A stretch of 64,000 bases of DNA from Plectrocnemia conspersa (GCA_009617715.1 VTFK01000155.1:1240001-1304000); one strand, 5' to 3'; numbered from the stretch's first letter, positions 35,840 to 48,606 are shown. Made by a program: numbers and translations. The notes: generated by a model not told the origin, from the letters alone.

Positions 35840-38800
35840 TATAGGCGAGATTTCGTAAAAATATATTCCCAGTGTGATTTTTGTTTTGTCCCTCGCACAA
35901 ATCACCTTTCTCATAATAGTTGTGTTAAGGTAATCAAGTAGAAACTACACACCTCATCTGGAGTTTCTCACATGCTCCTAATGGTACATATATAATGTTA
36001 TATAATATACACAAATACGAACATCGAAAGCATCTAATATAAAATACTTTCTGTGCTGGAAAACAGGCAGTTAAAAATCTTGCATGTAATCACAATAAAA
36101 TAAGACTGTTGTTTTGTCACTAATTTCCTTCAAACTTTTCATCTCTGCATAAAATTTCCATATTCGTTTTTATGAAACATTATTTCTGCGACAGCAACTC
36201 TATATTTATTTAAATATTTTTTTATGGGCAATCAAAAAATAAATTTAATATATTTTCTAAAAAACACATACGGCATGATTTCATTATATTCAGCAGCTTT
36301 TTATTGATAATTATATTTTTATGTTCAACTAGACATCTTATTATTTAATTAGTATCTTCAAAGTATGGATTAATAAATTAAAAAATGACACAAATTTATT
36401 CTGGAATAGCATCGCAGCTTCTATCTTATCTGTCTCATTTTTATTTTTAAATATAATTTTGATTTATTGTCCTGAAATAAACGTAGTCAATCTCCCGCGA
36501 CTTATGTTTTTGTCATTTTTACTTAGTTAAACATATTGTTAATTTTTCTTTAATATGTATTTGTTTTCCATTAAACTTTACTAAGCATTTTGACTGATAA
36601 TCCGGACCATTTATTTGTTCTAGAATATTATTTTTGTCGTATTTATTATGTAGTAGTTATTTTATATTTAATATATACGTAATATATAGATTTACTGAAT
36701 CGTATGCTCGTCGTAATTTTGCATTGAAGATTGACTAGATTCTATCAAGACTTAATTTATATCTTGCTTTTATTTTTTTTCTTACTACGTCGGCGAGCCT
36801 TTTAAGTTGTACATAATTACGTTTCAGAAATTGTTTTTTTTTGTCGCATAATCTTGATTAGTGCATATATCGATTTAATGTATGCCAAATATTGTGGATT
36901 CCAAATTACGGTTAATATTGTATTATCATGACGTTTTACAATCAACTTAATCACTTTATTACAACATATTTTCAGTTTCAGATGTCACTTTCTGTTTACG
37001 CTCTCATCTGAAACGATACATTCGCTAGTATACAATTGCACACTTCCTTATAATTATTTTATGTAAAAACCAGTTTATTGTCGCTACGTCTAGAAAAAAG
37101 GAAATAATTAAGAATGCCATAATTACTATTGCATATTAGCTCAGACAACACGCTTTGTGCCTCAATAGGACTTTAAATAAATATTTATCAGCTAAGGGTC
37201 TCTAGTAGTACACTAAAGACCTTCAGAGAAATTGCACGCACTCTGCCCTTTATAAATAATATTAAGTGACTAATGTATTACTGCTAGAATAAATAAATAT
37301 CGTAGTATTACCATATAGAAAATAATCGTATGAGATCTTTGAGTACAATATCGTGATTATGTATAACAAAATTTAATATTATGTTCGTTAAAAATATTTT
37401 TTATCTTACTTATTCTTTGCAGAACATAATCAATAGTATCCATTCAGTAGTTAATTAGCAGTTGCTGAACAGTATGCAACAAAATTCTAATATTCTGTGA
37501 AAAAAATGTGCTATTTTTCAGTGGTTTAAAATTATTTCTCGATCAATTTAAAGTTTTCTTGAGAATTCTCATTACATTTTAATATTTTAAATCGTTTAAA
37601 ACTTTTGAAAATAAGTAGTTTTTTATTTAATAAATTTACATTTGTATTCAGAGCGGATAGATAAAAAAGAGGCAGGGATTTCCGATTAACACTATGAAAA
37701 CATCGTTTGGTAATATAAGTTTTATGACCGACTCTAGGAATTACGATAATCAAACACCTCGACTTTCTCAAATATTTGCTGGTTAATAAAGTATGAAAGA
37801 AATTTTTACGTATAAATGAATATATTAACAAGTCTTAACGGTCAGTTTGGCAATGATTTGTTCTTTGGTTAAATGAAGCAAGAGTCAATATTTTTATGTA
37901 AATGCTATATAAATTATACGATAAGATGTTTTATTTTTCTATAAAATTTAAAGGATTAAATCATGTGATGAAAAGTGACCGTTTATTAATCATGCATTTA
38001 ATATTATATAATACTACAATCTGGATAATGATATCTCATATTTATTTATTTTATTTTATTTTATTATTAAATCTTCCGTTGGAACATGATTTCTTATAAA
38101 TAAAAATTCGAGTTCTGCTGCCGGGACTCGAACCCGCAACCTCAAAGTTACTAGTCTGAGACGTTATGGACTTTTGCACGTTTTAATAAAAACATTTTTC
38201 GCGTATGATTATATTTTAGTTATTAACTATAATATAATTTACACGCATAAATAGTTTTCCAGAGGATTAAAATAAAACCGGTAAACATATATATATAAAC
38301 TGTATAATACATATATGTTTTAATATGTTCCTCGAAAGGTTTCGAAAAATTTGGATCAATTTCATAAATGAGAAACGAGAAACACATTATGCTAAGCTTT
38401 TTTGCCTTTCTTTTCATATCTATAAATTTACCAGCTCATTTTTTGACAATTGTGGATTAAGGAAAATATATACTCAAAGTATTTTCCGTGAGTTTGCTTT
38501 CATGTTGAGCTTCACTGCACGGTGTTATATATTTTTATTTTTAAAAAATCGATCAGCATTGTACTTTAAAAAAAATCCACAAAAGTCACAAATTAAAGGA
38601 TAAACGTAAAATTTTGCAGATATAATAAGAACATTTTTACAACCTCACAAAAATATTTGTTTTTCAGTATTATTTTTTATGTCAGTCTGAAAGGTTTTAA
38701 TTTTCAAAACTGAATTTCTCCTAAAAATCTATGTATCTTGCCTTATTAGTAAAATTTTTTTTTTTTAATTATTCATTCATAAAGGTACTTTTACAATAAG

Positions 38801-39546
38801 CCGTTATTTAATCATTTGTTTTATAAACATTTGAATTGTATAAAATAAACTATTGTTTGTCTTAAATCAACAACGCAATTTATCTTGACAACAACATTTT
38901 ATTTGTTTAGATATCGTTGATTTTCTTTTTAAAATATTTTTAAGTAATTTCTCACACTAAGAATTTTCACCATAGTTATTATTAATATGGGATTGTTTGT
39001 GTGCTAGCAATTAACACATGCCTCAATTAGGTAAGGTTATTAAGAACACATTGTTATTCAACGGCTGCCATATTAATACAATTTTGCTTAACGTATCGTT
39101 CTATTATACATACGTTGGATATGGAGACAATCGTACACGTTGGTAATTTCATGAAATACACCCACAAAACACAATTCCGCCCCAGCCCCAACACAAAATA
39201 ATCAAACTCTATTGTAAATATACTGAATATTATTGAATGTTTACAATTGCTTATTTAAGAACAAACATCGATGTTTTGGTTTAATTAACAAGTTGGACGT
39301 GCACACATAAACTAAATCCTTAAACAACAAACAAGCTCGTATGTGAAATTTTAGTTTCGGTCAATTTTGCATCGTTTCGTTCTAGTGACATTTTAAGCAC
39401 ATCAACATACATGTAATACAATTTAAATAAACAATGAGGTAGCATATATGCCATAACAATAATGCGTCAAAATCAGCTTTTATTGCAAAGTCATCTTGAA
39501 AGTCAACATCTTTTTGTTTGCGTTCATAACCTTATTTTTTTTTCAG
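35840..39546. other. No gene seen upstream of the first coding exon
   Basis: AT-rich sequence apart from the SINE fragment at 38067. A 99-codon reverse open frame (37532-37831) and a 92-codon forward one (38325-38603) match no family I know. The cyclase 5' UTR exon or promoter may lie here or further upstream, but I could not identify it. Confidence 0.5.
38067..38175 (-). mobile_element. tRNA-derived SINE, internally deleted copy G
   Basis: On the minus strand there is a good head (cagactagtaactttgaggt, then gcgggttcgagtcccggcag), then cagaactcgaatttttattt, then an abrupt jump to the ccaacggaagatttaataa tail. The body is deleted. Box B is the best preserved in the window. Confidence 0.7.
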
Positions 39547-39642
39547 GTGCTATGTAAGCGAATATGGAGGATGCCAACTCTCGTTGGAAATACTTAGCAT
39601 TCGACCAGTCTCCGAGCGAATGTTCTGAATATGGAAATGCAG
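39547..39642 (+). CDS. Ac78C: Adenylyl cyclase (Ac78C/ADCY8-like), first coding exon
   Basis: This exon holds the end of the 5' UTR and the first 26 codons of an adenylyl cyclase that would make cAMP from ATP at the plasma membrane. The acceptor is a T-rich tract plus CAG at 39544-39546 and the donor is GTGAGT at 39643. The start codon is ATG 39564-39566, with A at -3 and G at +4. It reads MEDANSRWKYLAFDQSPSEC and six more residues, then ends in phase 1. The exon is tied to the family only through the later exons, because this N-terminal stretch is poorly conserved between phyla. Since it opens with an acceptor, at least one untranslated exon lies upstream. An ATG directly followed by TAA (39552-39557) sits 6 nt before the start codon. 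The gene assignment is by inference from the AC8-like segment at 56522-58234. Confidence 0.8.
39552..39557 (+). promoter_or_regulatory. Start-stop upstream ORF (ATGTAA)
   Basis: Within the 5' UTR part of the first coding exon, an ATG is followed at once by TAA, 6 nt before the main ATG at 39564. Minimal start-stop elements can hold initiating or terminating ribosomes and lower downstream translation. Its context (gct before ATG) is mediocre, so leaky scanning would be common. Confidence 0.5.
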
Positions 39643-40208
39643 GTGAGTTTATATTAAAAAATAAAACGCTTCTTGCGCTTAAATCCCCCGTGGCAAATTG
39701 AATATCCCGTGCGTCGTAAAATAAAACCTATTATATGGTGAGACATTTAATGTCGATGTATTCCATTACCGGTTCGTAATATTAAACTTTCCCATGGGGT
39801 TATACCAAATCTGTGCGCACACATTTGCACAGCTAGAACACACTCATAATATGTGTTCTTTCTGTCAAATACAGGTTTTGCGAACGACAAGAGGGGGAAA
39901 AGTGTTTCTTTCGTTGAATAAATGTTCGGTAATTAGATTCGGTATCTTTTATGGTTTGATATTGAACAATAAATCTGCTTGATTACATGCGGTTCTTTTA
40001 TCATATAATACAGATCCAAAAGTTACCACAATTTAATTACCAATCAATCAAAGCCAATAAAACTATTGTACGAACATTATTTCTTTCACAAAATATATTA
40101 ACTGAGATTATGATATTGCTAAAAGTTAATTAATTAAATAGCGTCATTTATATGCTTGTTGAATGCAAACTTAAAAAAATATGTATACATATTGTTTATT
40201 ACATTATT

Positions 40209-40417
40209 ATTACATTATTATTTTTCCACAAACCTTGTCTACTGAGAGATCGGGTTGCACTCTTGGATTTCGGACTAACTGGATTAGGTTCTTCGGTTTT
40301 CTTGTTTCGTTCTTGGTTCGTTTTGCTCGGTACTATCCCAATTCGAAAGTCGCTAAAAACAGTTTCAAATGGAAGTATATTAGCTTTTGCGTGCTTCCCC
40401 TTTGAACTTTGGACCAT
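40209..40417. other. Block open in three frames
   Basis: Two plus-strand frames and one minus-strand frame are open together over about 200 bases of moderately complex sequence 570 bases after the first coding exon. The minus reading is hydrophilic (KTNQERNKKTEEPNPVSPKS). No splice-site pair in cyclase phase was found, and I cannot assign it. Confidence 0.2.
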
Positions 40418-40730
40418 TTAGCCAATGCGAAGATTTGGGGCGGAATCGTACTAACTAAGAATATTGTTTGTTACATACCTCATAATAATGCTTGCGTGAT
40501 GACTTTTTTAAGGGAAACAAATTAAAGGGGCATAATTTAAATCAAATTTGGGTCAAAATAAATAGCAATTATTTAAAATTAAAATAGCATTCGGCCAGAA
40601 TTAAAATTTAGGACGATCAGAATTATACTAGTATATGTAATGGTCGTAATTATATTATTCAGAATCAAATTTTACAAAAATATAAATATGCAATAAATTA
40701 TTTATTTTAGAAATATATTATAAAATATTT

Positions 40731-40768
40731 CGCTCGCACTCAAACTGTGGACAAGTTAGGTGCGAGCG
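40731..40768. repeat. Short inverted repeat cgctcgcac / gtgcgagcg
   Basis: Two 9-bp arms (40731-40739, 40760-40768) separated by 20 bases, followed by gagcgggagcgactgagcg. It resembles the gctcgctcgcg part of element Z in wording only. Confidence 0.35.
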
Positions 40769-41053
40769 AGCGGGAGCGACTGAGCGTTGTTCATAACAGT
40801 GAACCCCCCATGAATAACTCTTAGCAAATCTGCAATGAATCTATTTAATTGTATGTAGGACGCAAAGTGGCGGCGGAGAGCACGTTTTGCTTATTGTGTT
40901 GATGTCTGACAATGTTACGAGCCAAACCAAACAAGTTGGCCTTAAAACACCTTGATAATGATGACATGCGAATGACAGTTTGACCAGTTTTACCAATCTT
41001 CAGTGTTACAGCAATAACAACACTATATTATAAAACTATTTTCAACTGAAAAA

Positions 41054-41210
41054 AATAATTCTGACCATTTGTCAAAATAATTCTTACCATTTAATATAAA
41101 CTCTGACTACTCCGGGTTAAATTCTAATTATTTAATATAAATTCTGTACTATTAACATAAAGTCTGACCGTCTAATACTAATTCTGACCTTTTAATATAA
41201 ATTATGACGC
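41054..41210 (+). repeat. Degenerate tandem repeat, about 21-bp unit
   Basis: Roughly seven diverged copies of a phrase like aattctgaccatttaatata follow each other (for example aattcttaccatttaatata and aattctgaccttttaatata). Related wording at 40560-40680 suggests that the array was once longer. Confidence 0.6.
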
Positions 41211-41751
41211 ATGTATAGTCCATCCAAGATATGAACGCTCATCGTCACAGTATTTGTGAGAAAATATAATAGGGTGACCATGTGAAATTAAAAGTGCAAT
41301 TAGTTTTTACTTTCTTAATTTAATTTGTTGAGGAAAGTGTAAAATATCACTTTCTTACTTATTTTGTTAATTTATATACATATTTAACTCAATAACATTA
41401 ATCTGTTCAACATAATATTTTAAAAAATACCAATAGAATATTACAGGAATTGTTTTATTGATTAAAAAATACCACAACATGACAATAATTTATAATAAAA
41501 ATATAACACATTATAATTTTTAATTCAATTTACAACGTATGGTTACCCTACCCTTAAAACAGCCCTGATTTAGTATTGGTAACGTTCTCCTATCGGTGTA
41601 AACAAATTCGCGGAAAACTGTATGTATGCATGCATGCATATACGCACCCTTATTTCCAACACAACGATGATGAGCGCTAACATCTTGGGTGGACTATAGT
41701 ATATATACTGACCACAACCGTATTAAAATTTTAACCCAAAAAAATTTTTTG

Positions 41752-41776
41752 ACAGCTGGAGATGTGGCAACGCTGT
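41752..41776 (+). repeat. Dispersed 26-bp motif T, copy 3
   Basis: acagctggagatgtggcaac followed by gctgt, in the first large cyclase intron. Same orientation as the copies at 2266 and 11325. Confidence 0.45.
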
Positions 41777-42824
41777 CTGGGTACCTATTAGCCACCTTCC
41801 ACTTATTTGAATTGGTCTTTTTAGGCAACGTATAAATACCGACCGTTTTTATTTGCAGTAGCCGTATCAATGATGCTATTTAGTAACGGGATATTTTTTG
41901 TTTCGATATTACCAACCCTAAATCAACAATGGCAGTGGAGATAAAATAATATCACTTAAGCTATATTATGCTTTATTTCAACTCGGTCATAATGCGGCAA
42001 TAGCAGTTAAAAACATCTGTAATACAATGTGGTTCTAAAAATTTCGTAATGATCAGTCACTTAAAAAATTTACTTTGATCTACAAATTCACAAGAGAACA
42101 ATCCATAAAATCTAGTTTTTTAGTGAGATCAACTAACGTAATATATGTAGTATAACTTTAATCGCAGTATGCTGTTTTTTCTTGGTAGTGTATTTTTAAT
42201 GATAAAAAAATCTAACCTGATATCTTTAGGTACTTTACAGAATACAACTTAAATAAGTACTAAAACATATGTCTAAAAATCGATCGAATAATATCAGTTT
42301 GGTTCGCTGTATGCATAATATGTTATTTTCACCATCACGTTTCAGAGTAAATGGAAAACGTATTGAATAAGACACTGATAGATACCGTGTTTTCCAATTT
42401 CCTGAATCTCTAAAGCAATGTATGTAGCTCCATTTTACTAATTTTAACAAAACATTTCCTAAGTTCTAATAAAGAACTTTATTTATAACGTTAGCATATC
42501 TTTGTTCATACAAACAAGGCCATTACTCTTAATATCAAAACATCAAGAACACGTTTCGCCAAAGTAACGCTGGATTCATATTTCAGCAATTCTAGAGGTG
42601 GTTAACTATAACAAGGTCTTAACGAGAAAACTTGCCTAATTTAGCCAATGACCATTTTCAACAATGACCCTAATTAGCTATGGTAAATAGACTTTTATCT
42701 TTTCCGTGTGTACAAATGTACGCAAATATGAACGAAATCATAAGGTAAACATTGCTTCGCAAAAAATAATCAAATTTAGTTTTTTATTCGTCGGAGAGCT
42801 CTTTGTCTTCAAGGGGTCATACTA

Positions 42825-43076
42825 ATGCATGGTTTGTTTGACCACGTTTTATTTTATGGCTTGATTCGAAAGCATGGGTTTAACTTTTATCACGGCGGTG
42901 TTTGCGCGAAACTCGATTGCGTTCCGATTGCTTTGTCTGTCGTAACGTTGTTTGAAATTGATATGCCGAATCGTCGCAGATTAAAAAAGTTCGCAGTCTG
43001 CAAAAAAAGGGGTTTGATTACGTTCGTGCTTTATACTTTTGCGCAAAAGGTTAATTTTATTAGGTTTGTAAAATAA
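42825..43076 (+). CDS. Unrecognised 83-codon ORF in the first large cyclase intron
   Basis: An ATG-initiated open frame of 83 codons in sequence richer in CG dinucleotides than the intron around it (cggcggtg, cgtcgcag). The predicted peptide has scattered Cys and His and a basic middle (MPNRRRLKKFAVCKKRG). I see no signal peptide, membrane helix or known domain. It could be an old coding fragment, a transposon piece or chance. Confidence 0.12.
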   Translation: MHGLFDHVLFYGLIRKHGFNFYHGGVCAKLDCVPIALSVVTLFEIDMPNRRRLKKFAVCKKRGLITFVLYTFAQKVNFIRFVK

Positions 43077-43973
43077 GCTAGTGGTTATTAATTTATATTA
43101 GTTAATATATATTACAAACAAAATTAAAAGTCTATACTATAATAAATATACATGCAATAGACTCTATATCCTGAAAGTATTTTTTATTCCTTCTAGAAAA
43201 ATAATTACTATTATATACTTATAAAGATAAGTTATCTCTATTTTTTAATAACAATATACTTAATAGTAACATAATATTATCTAACGTACATATATAAACA
43301 TATATAAACATTCATTTTGCAATATTTGCAACATAGTTTATCTGCTCCATTGAGCAAATGTAATATAGTTGCACAATAGCAATATTATATTTTTTAGAAT
43401 AATGAACTTTAAGGTCGTTATCTTAATTTATATTTAATTTAAAATATGCAATAATATCTACCACCAAAATTATTATTTTATAAGCACTCTGTTTTAGTAC
43501 ATTTCCTTTAAACGTTTTTATTGTAACTTATAAATTATTTATATTATCAACTACTTCTAGATCAGCTATACAGATAAAATTAAGTATATATTTGTGTATT
43601 ACTTATGATTTCGTTTACATAATATGCGAATGTGAATCAAATTAAAATCTTAAGAGTGCGATAAGAAATATTAACTTATTCTATTATCATATAAATTGGC
43701 GAATTTAATCGATGCAAAAAAAATCAGGTAGAGCAAGAAATACCTATGCCATCTTTCGTTCTCATTATTTATTCAAACAAATTAAATTAGTCAATGAGAT
43801 TATATTATTTAAAAAAATACTTTTACCCCAATGATATTTAGGCTAGATCCTCGACTCTTAGTGTAATGCATTGGACAGCCCTTCTATAGAGCTTCGGTCC
43901 ATTAGGATCTACTACCTTAAACTAGTCGGGCTTTCGCTTTAGTGCACTTCGCGCAGTAAGGTTAAGCCTTACA

Positions 43974-43997
43974 TCCTACTTGGGCTGTCGCGAGTAA
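43974..43997 (+). repeat. Dispersed repeat U, copy 2
   Basis: Matches 1688-1711 with two changes. It sits at the end of a GC-richer stretch (about 43845-44015) that differs from the surrounding intron and is probably the body of the same unnamed element. Confidence 0.45.
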
Positions 43998-44074
43998 TAT
44001 CGGAATCCATCGCAGCAGTTAAAGGTATCGTGGTGGAAAATATGTTGATATATACTATATATAGGGATTGCAAT

Positions 44075-44115
44075 AATACCGGTATTTTAAAGAAAAACTA
44101 GTAAATACCGGTATT
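44075..44115. repeat. Pair of 12-bp palindromes (aataccggtatt)
   Basis: aataccggtatt occurs at 44075-44086 and 44104-44115. Each copy is its own reverse complement. They lie just before the duplication at 44131-44470 and may mark an element end. Confidence 0.5.
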
Positions 44116-44130
44116 GACATTTTTATTTCG

Positions 44131-44470
44131 CAAAAAATAAATATTCTCTCAATGACGGTTAATATTTATAAAAATAAAACTTGCGTGTTATTTATGCGAT
44201 TTTTAACAAGGGATTTTGTGTATAGTCTCAGTCTGTCTTGTTTCCTTGTTGATGATAATTATTTTGATCACAGTAAATTAAAACGAGTTTTGAGAATAAG
44301 AGCATCTGCATGGTTTATTGTTTTCCGCGGTCGTTTCGCAGCAAAAAATATTCTTTCAGTGACGGAGGATATTTACAGTAAGAACACTTGCGTGTTATTT
44401 TTTCTGGTCGTAGCGAGGGCTTGTGTGTGGTCGCCACACTACGTAGAATTTTTTTCTAATTTTTTCATGT
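44131..44470 (+). repeat. Diverged tandem duplication, offset about 207 bp
   Basis: gcaaaaaata...ttctctcaatgacgg, tatttata and acttgcgtgttattt are repeated in order (acttgcgtgttattt starts at 44179 and 44386). The 106-codon open frame over 44152-44472 spans both units and is probably a by-product. Confidence 0.55.
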
Positions 44471-45949
44471 AATCAATCACGAGATAAATATGTTTTTTTT
44501 TTGTAATTTGGTAGTATTGGTCCTAACTTAAAGCCTTGAGGGATACCGTGAGATGTTATTAACTCCTTAGAATATACATATGTACACAATTAAATTTTAC
44601 TAAACTGATACTGTATCATAAACATTTAGTTGGTTTAACATTATAGATACGTCCTCTGTTTAAAAATATCTTCCATTTAATTCCAGAAATAACATACATT
44701 ATTATTATTTTTTGTATGTTTTGTATTGGCGAAGGTTGGAGAGATTATAATGTTTTTATCCCAGTTATCAAATTGTATAAAAATAGTTTCATAATTTCAC
44801 GAACAGTCAACCATGTGTAACCCACATGTCGAGTTAATTCACTTGACCTATAGATGAAGAGCTTTCCCCACACTACTTTGAAAGGTGACGAATATGCTCT
44901 GAATATTAACTCATGTTTTAAGGGTAAGGTATCAATTGATAGTTGAATATTACTTTGAACTTTTCTATAAGTTACAAAAAATAAATCTTAACATCTTTCT
45001 ATAAGCGAATGACAGTTAGTCAATGATATCTAAATTGACTTTAATTATATATTACCATAAAATAACTTTTCTAGTAAAAATGAATATTAATATTTTTTCT
45101 TAAAATAGAGTTAAAGAGCTATAATAATGGGAAATACGAATTTAAATGTATTTTATCAATTGATTTTTTCATTACAACCTATGTCTGTAATTAGATTCAT
45201 GATATTATGCTAGCCTATTTATAACATCTAAGCATTAGTATTATTTAATATCTAGAAAGATCCAATATCAACTTCCTTGATCAGTGTTATATGTATGTAC
45301 ATACATATATACAAAATTAACACCTAAAATGTATTTTATCTATAAATTCACAATATTTCAGTCTAGATTTATAGCTATAATACAGTTAAGTGAAAATTTC
45401 AAGGCAAAAATATTTATCATTTTCTTCCTAAGTAATACTTTTATATACATGAATCATCTTAATTTGAATGAACGGCTTAGATCAGTAAGCCTCTAAAATT
45501 CGCATTAAATTACAAATTCAGTAAAAGCACATACGTTCAACCATGCAATAAATTAAAAAGGTTTTCCGTAAAGATATTCTACATCCTTTTTACGTATAAC
45601 CCCAGATTTCGACAAGTAAGTCGTCTTAGAAAACATTTATTTTCATAAAAAAAACTTATTTGAAAAGAATCTGAGTAGCAAATTGTCAAAAAATATCTAA
45701 TCCACTCAAGACACATTATTTATATTAAAAGAATGTATATGCAAATATATCTACAATATAATATATGCTCGTTACATAAATTGAATTAATAACTAGTCAA
45801 GAGTGTCATAATATAAAATTCATTAATTTTGATTGAAAATCATTATCATACGATTCGTAGTATATATTTAATATATAAAACATAAATAGCGGTTTATTGT
45901 TGAGTTCAGACTATTTTTTTCATATATTAAATATGCGTTTTCAACTCCA

Positions 45950-46250
45950 ATATATGCAATGTAAATTGTATCCGTCTACAGGGCGCCGAGAAAGTAATTG
46001 TCTAAGAAGGTGCACCGGAGGTCGTTCGCATAAGGTTCGGGTCACACGGGTCAAATAGGACTTATTTGCAATTATAAAATTTCGTCTGAGAGGCGTTATC
46101 TGTGCAAAGACGAGGAAAATTATGCAAACGACCGCCACTGCCCCTTTCATTAAATATATAAGATAAGCGAGGGAATTTTCCGACGAAAATCTGATTCGAT
46201 AGAGATACGATTTAAATCGGTTTTCATTCCGTAACAACAAGACCCTTACG
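45950..46250. other. High-complexity intronic block
   Basis: GC-richer than its surroundings (gggcgccgagaaagt, ggtgcaccggaggtcgttcg). A 99-codon reverse open frame covers it, with a hydrophobic middle (AVAVVCIIFLVFAQI), but no known domain. It could be an intronic regulatory element. Confidence 0.2.
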
Positions 46251-48472
46251 TGGTCAACGAAATTTAAATTAATCCTACCCTATCAGGGTTTTAACGCCAT
46301 TTATATTTTGACGGTTAGGCTATTATATAATACAAACTAGAATAGGAGAATCTTTTTTATATTATGATATTATAGTTATATCTATATGGCAGTTTTGACC
46401 GAAATATACTGCTAAAACTTCACAAGTTTATCCAATTATTTTGACTAAAGCTACCACATACCTTATGAAATTCGTACAACTAATGCGTAACTTTGTCTCT
46501 TAAGTTATTTCTTGTCACTTATTGCCAACAAATAATTTAAAGTTGAGTCTTACAGGGTATTTTAACATAGCTTAAACGTCTTAAAGTCAATCTTGATTCA
46601 AAAAGCTTTACTAATATTGAAAAGGTGTTATCTGAAAAATAAGTCAAAATCTTCTTTCTTATTAAAGAGAGTCTAAATTACAATGTGTGTCGATGTATAT
46701 GAAGAATATAATGAAGAGTAGTAAAGAGTCACAAAAAATATTTTTTAAAAGTAGGGTCCATCAGTGTCCATCGACAAGATCATAAAAAATATTTTTACGC
46801 GTTAAAAGCGTCATAAATTTATAAAATGACGGCGCATTGCCAAGCCATTTTCTGACAAATGACAGTGCATTTTATTAAGACATTTAGTATCAGTCATAAA
46901 TCTATAAGGATTTAGCTAAAATCATTGCATGTGCAATTGTATATATTGTATAATATTAACAGTGCATGTTGAAATGCTTTTAAAAATTATATTACACTAG
47001 CAGAAGCATCAAATGAAACAACATGCACAACACAAAATAGTTCTTGTAAGAAAACAGAAAAATATTTCTATATCGTCGTAATTGGCCGTTGCAGTAAAAA
47101 ACGGACGAGTACAATATCTTTCCTGGGCGGACAAACGGATCTCTTCATTTGAAAAGTTGAGAATAATAACGCATCAAAAACAATCACATGAGCTCACCAG
47201 CTTGCACATTGACCGGCCAAGTGTATTAAAACGGATACATAGCGCCTATATCTCTACTTCACTTCCGGCAACACTTCATCAAGAAGCACTCAAAACCAAA
47301 TGAAACAACGCTGACTATCGAGACGGAGATGACCAAAAGCAGCCGCTTCTCTCTTCACGTTTTGGTACAGATACGACGTTCGAAATCAATATTTAACCTA
47401 ATATTCAGATACAAATGGATCCTTCAGACGCAAAGGAAGCTACGAGAACTTTACCTATTTACGAGTGGTACAAAATTTATTTAAAAACTAAATATTTTTG
47501 TCAATACTTTGAGACAAAATATATTTTTTAAATAAATACTAGAGACTGAATTAGTTTCAGAGATATTTCTTAGATTTCGCTTCTATAATAAATCACGAAC
47601 TTACGAATTAACAAGAATTTTTCACTATTGCCGAAATAATCTGCAATCGGTCTTTCAAATTTGGAAGACAGCCAAAGGAGAGTTTTCGATCTACTTCTTA
47701 AAACATAACAATATATAAGTTAGAACACTGCCCCAGAGTAGACACTTTCCAATTTAAAACTACACTGGAGCTTTTCGTTGAAGCTCACTAAATCGACACC
47801 GACTCAGTCTGAGCCTTTCCACTTCAATCGCTAGATTTTTGAGCCAGTCCCTCCGTCACCTTCGAGCCACTAAGAATGAATTCAGTTTTAGCACTACTGA
47901 TAACTAACTGTGTTTAATTATAAAGATATATGTTGATGAGCCATGAAATCTGTTACGTGGAAAGAATTTTATTTTATTCGAACCCAATTACAACTTTCTC
48001 TTCGGTTTCGACTGAATCCAATCTGATCTTATTATCAAGTATGCTTTCGGCTGAAAAAAAATAAAAAGAGTTTCAGTAGAACAATTGAATTACGAGCTAG
48101 TTGAAAATCTATATTATTGTTTTGAAACATACGAGAGTTTAAAACAAGAACTTTACATACATAAATTTAATAAATAAGTTATTTGTGTTTTGATGAGAAT
48201 ACTTTTGGATCTTTCATTATATCTTTACATGTGAACGAAGTTTATATATATAGAAAGCTTTAACTGAAATCAATCTAAATTTTGTGTGCGTCGGTCTTTT
48301 TATATTCGCTGAATCATAAAAATCTCACTGGGCTATAACCGTATTACATGCAAAATAAATCTATAAAAATGTTATTGAAACATAAATTCGCGAAATATTC
48401 GTACTTATTCACATAAGTGATTATTTTTAATATAACTATTACATCGTACGTTATGATCGACATTTTTAACAG

Positions 48473-48606
48473 AATATGCCGGAAAGCTACGTTCGTCTCC
48501 GGAAGCAGAAGGGGAAACCGGCACCAAAATGAATTACCAGCCGGAAGTGGACTCTCTCGAGAATAGTGGCAGCCTTCCACGTCTTCATTATTGCGATCGC
48601 ATCGAG
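48473..48606 (+). CDS. Ac78C: Adenylyl cyclase (Ac78C/ADCY8-like), coding exon 2
   Basis: The exon is 134 nt, entering in phase 1 and leaving in phase 0. The acceptor is ttttaacag at 48464-48472. It encodes 45 residues of hydrophilic cytosolic N-terminus (with motifs such as SSPEAEGETG and NYQPEVDSLE) and no membrane segment. I accept it because it is the only piece found that bridges the phase-1 end of exon 1 to the phase-0 start of the exon at 51737, and because it stands out as a high-complexity GC-richer block in an AT-rich intron. Its donor (GTACCG, 48607) is weak, lacking A at +4 and G at +5. A 107-residue reverse ORF (48344-48667) covers it and is a shadow. Joining exon 1 directly to the 51737 exon would stop at TGA 51766-51768. 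Confidence 0.77.

Larger units (their letters stand above)
39643..48472 (+). other. Cyclase intron after first coding exon (about 8.8 kb)
   Basis: Intron between exons 1 and 2, flanked by GTGAGT and ttttaacag. It holds a complex block at 40209-40417, a short-unit tandem repeat (41054-41210), a copy of a dispersed 26-bp motif (41752-41776), an unrecognised 83-codon ORF (42825-43076), a second copy of a repeat also seen near 1690 (43974-43997), two palindromes (44075-44115), a diverged tandem duplication (about 44131-44470) and a high-complexity block at 45950-46250. The rest is AT-rich sequence in which I see nothing. Confidence 0.8.

Noticed and set aside
44152..44472. 106-codon open frame as a protein gene
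   Set aside because: It spans both units of a diverged tandem duplication and has no domain, signal or conserved pattern.
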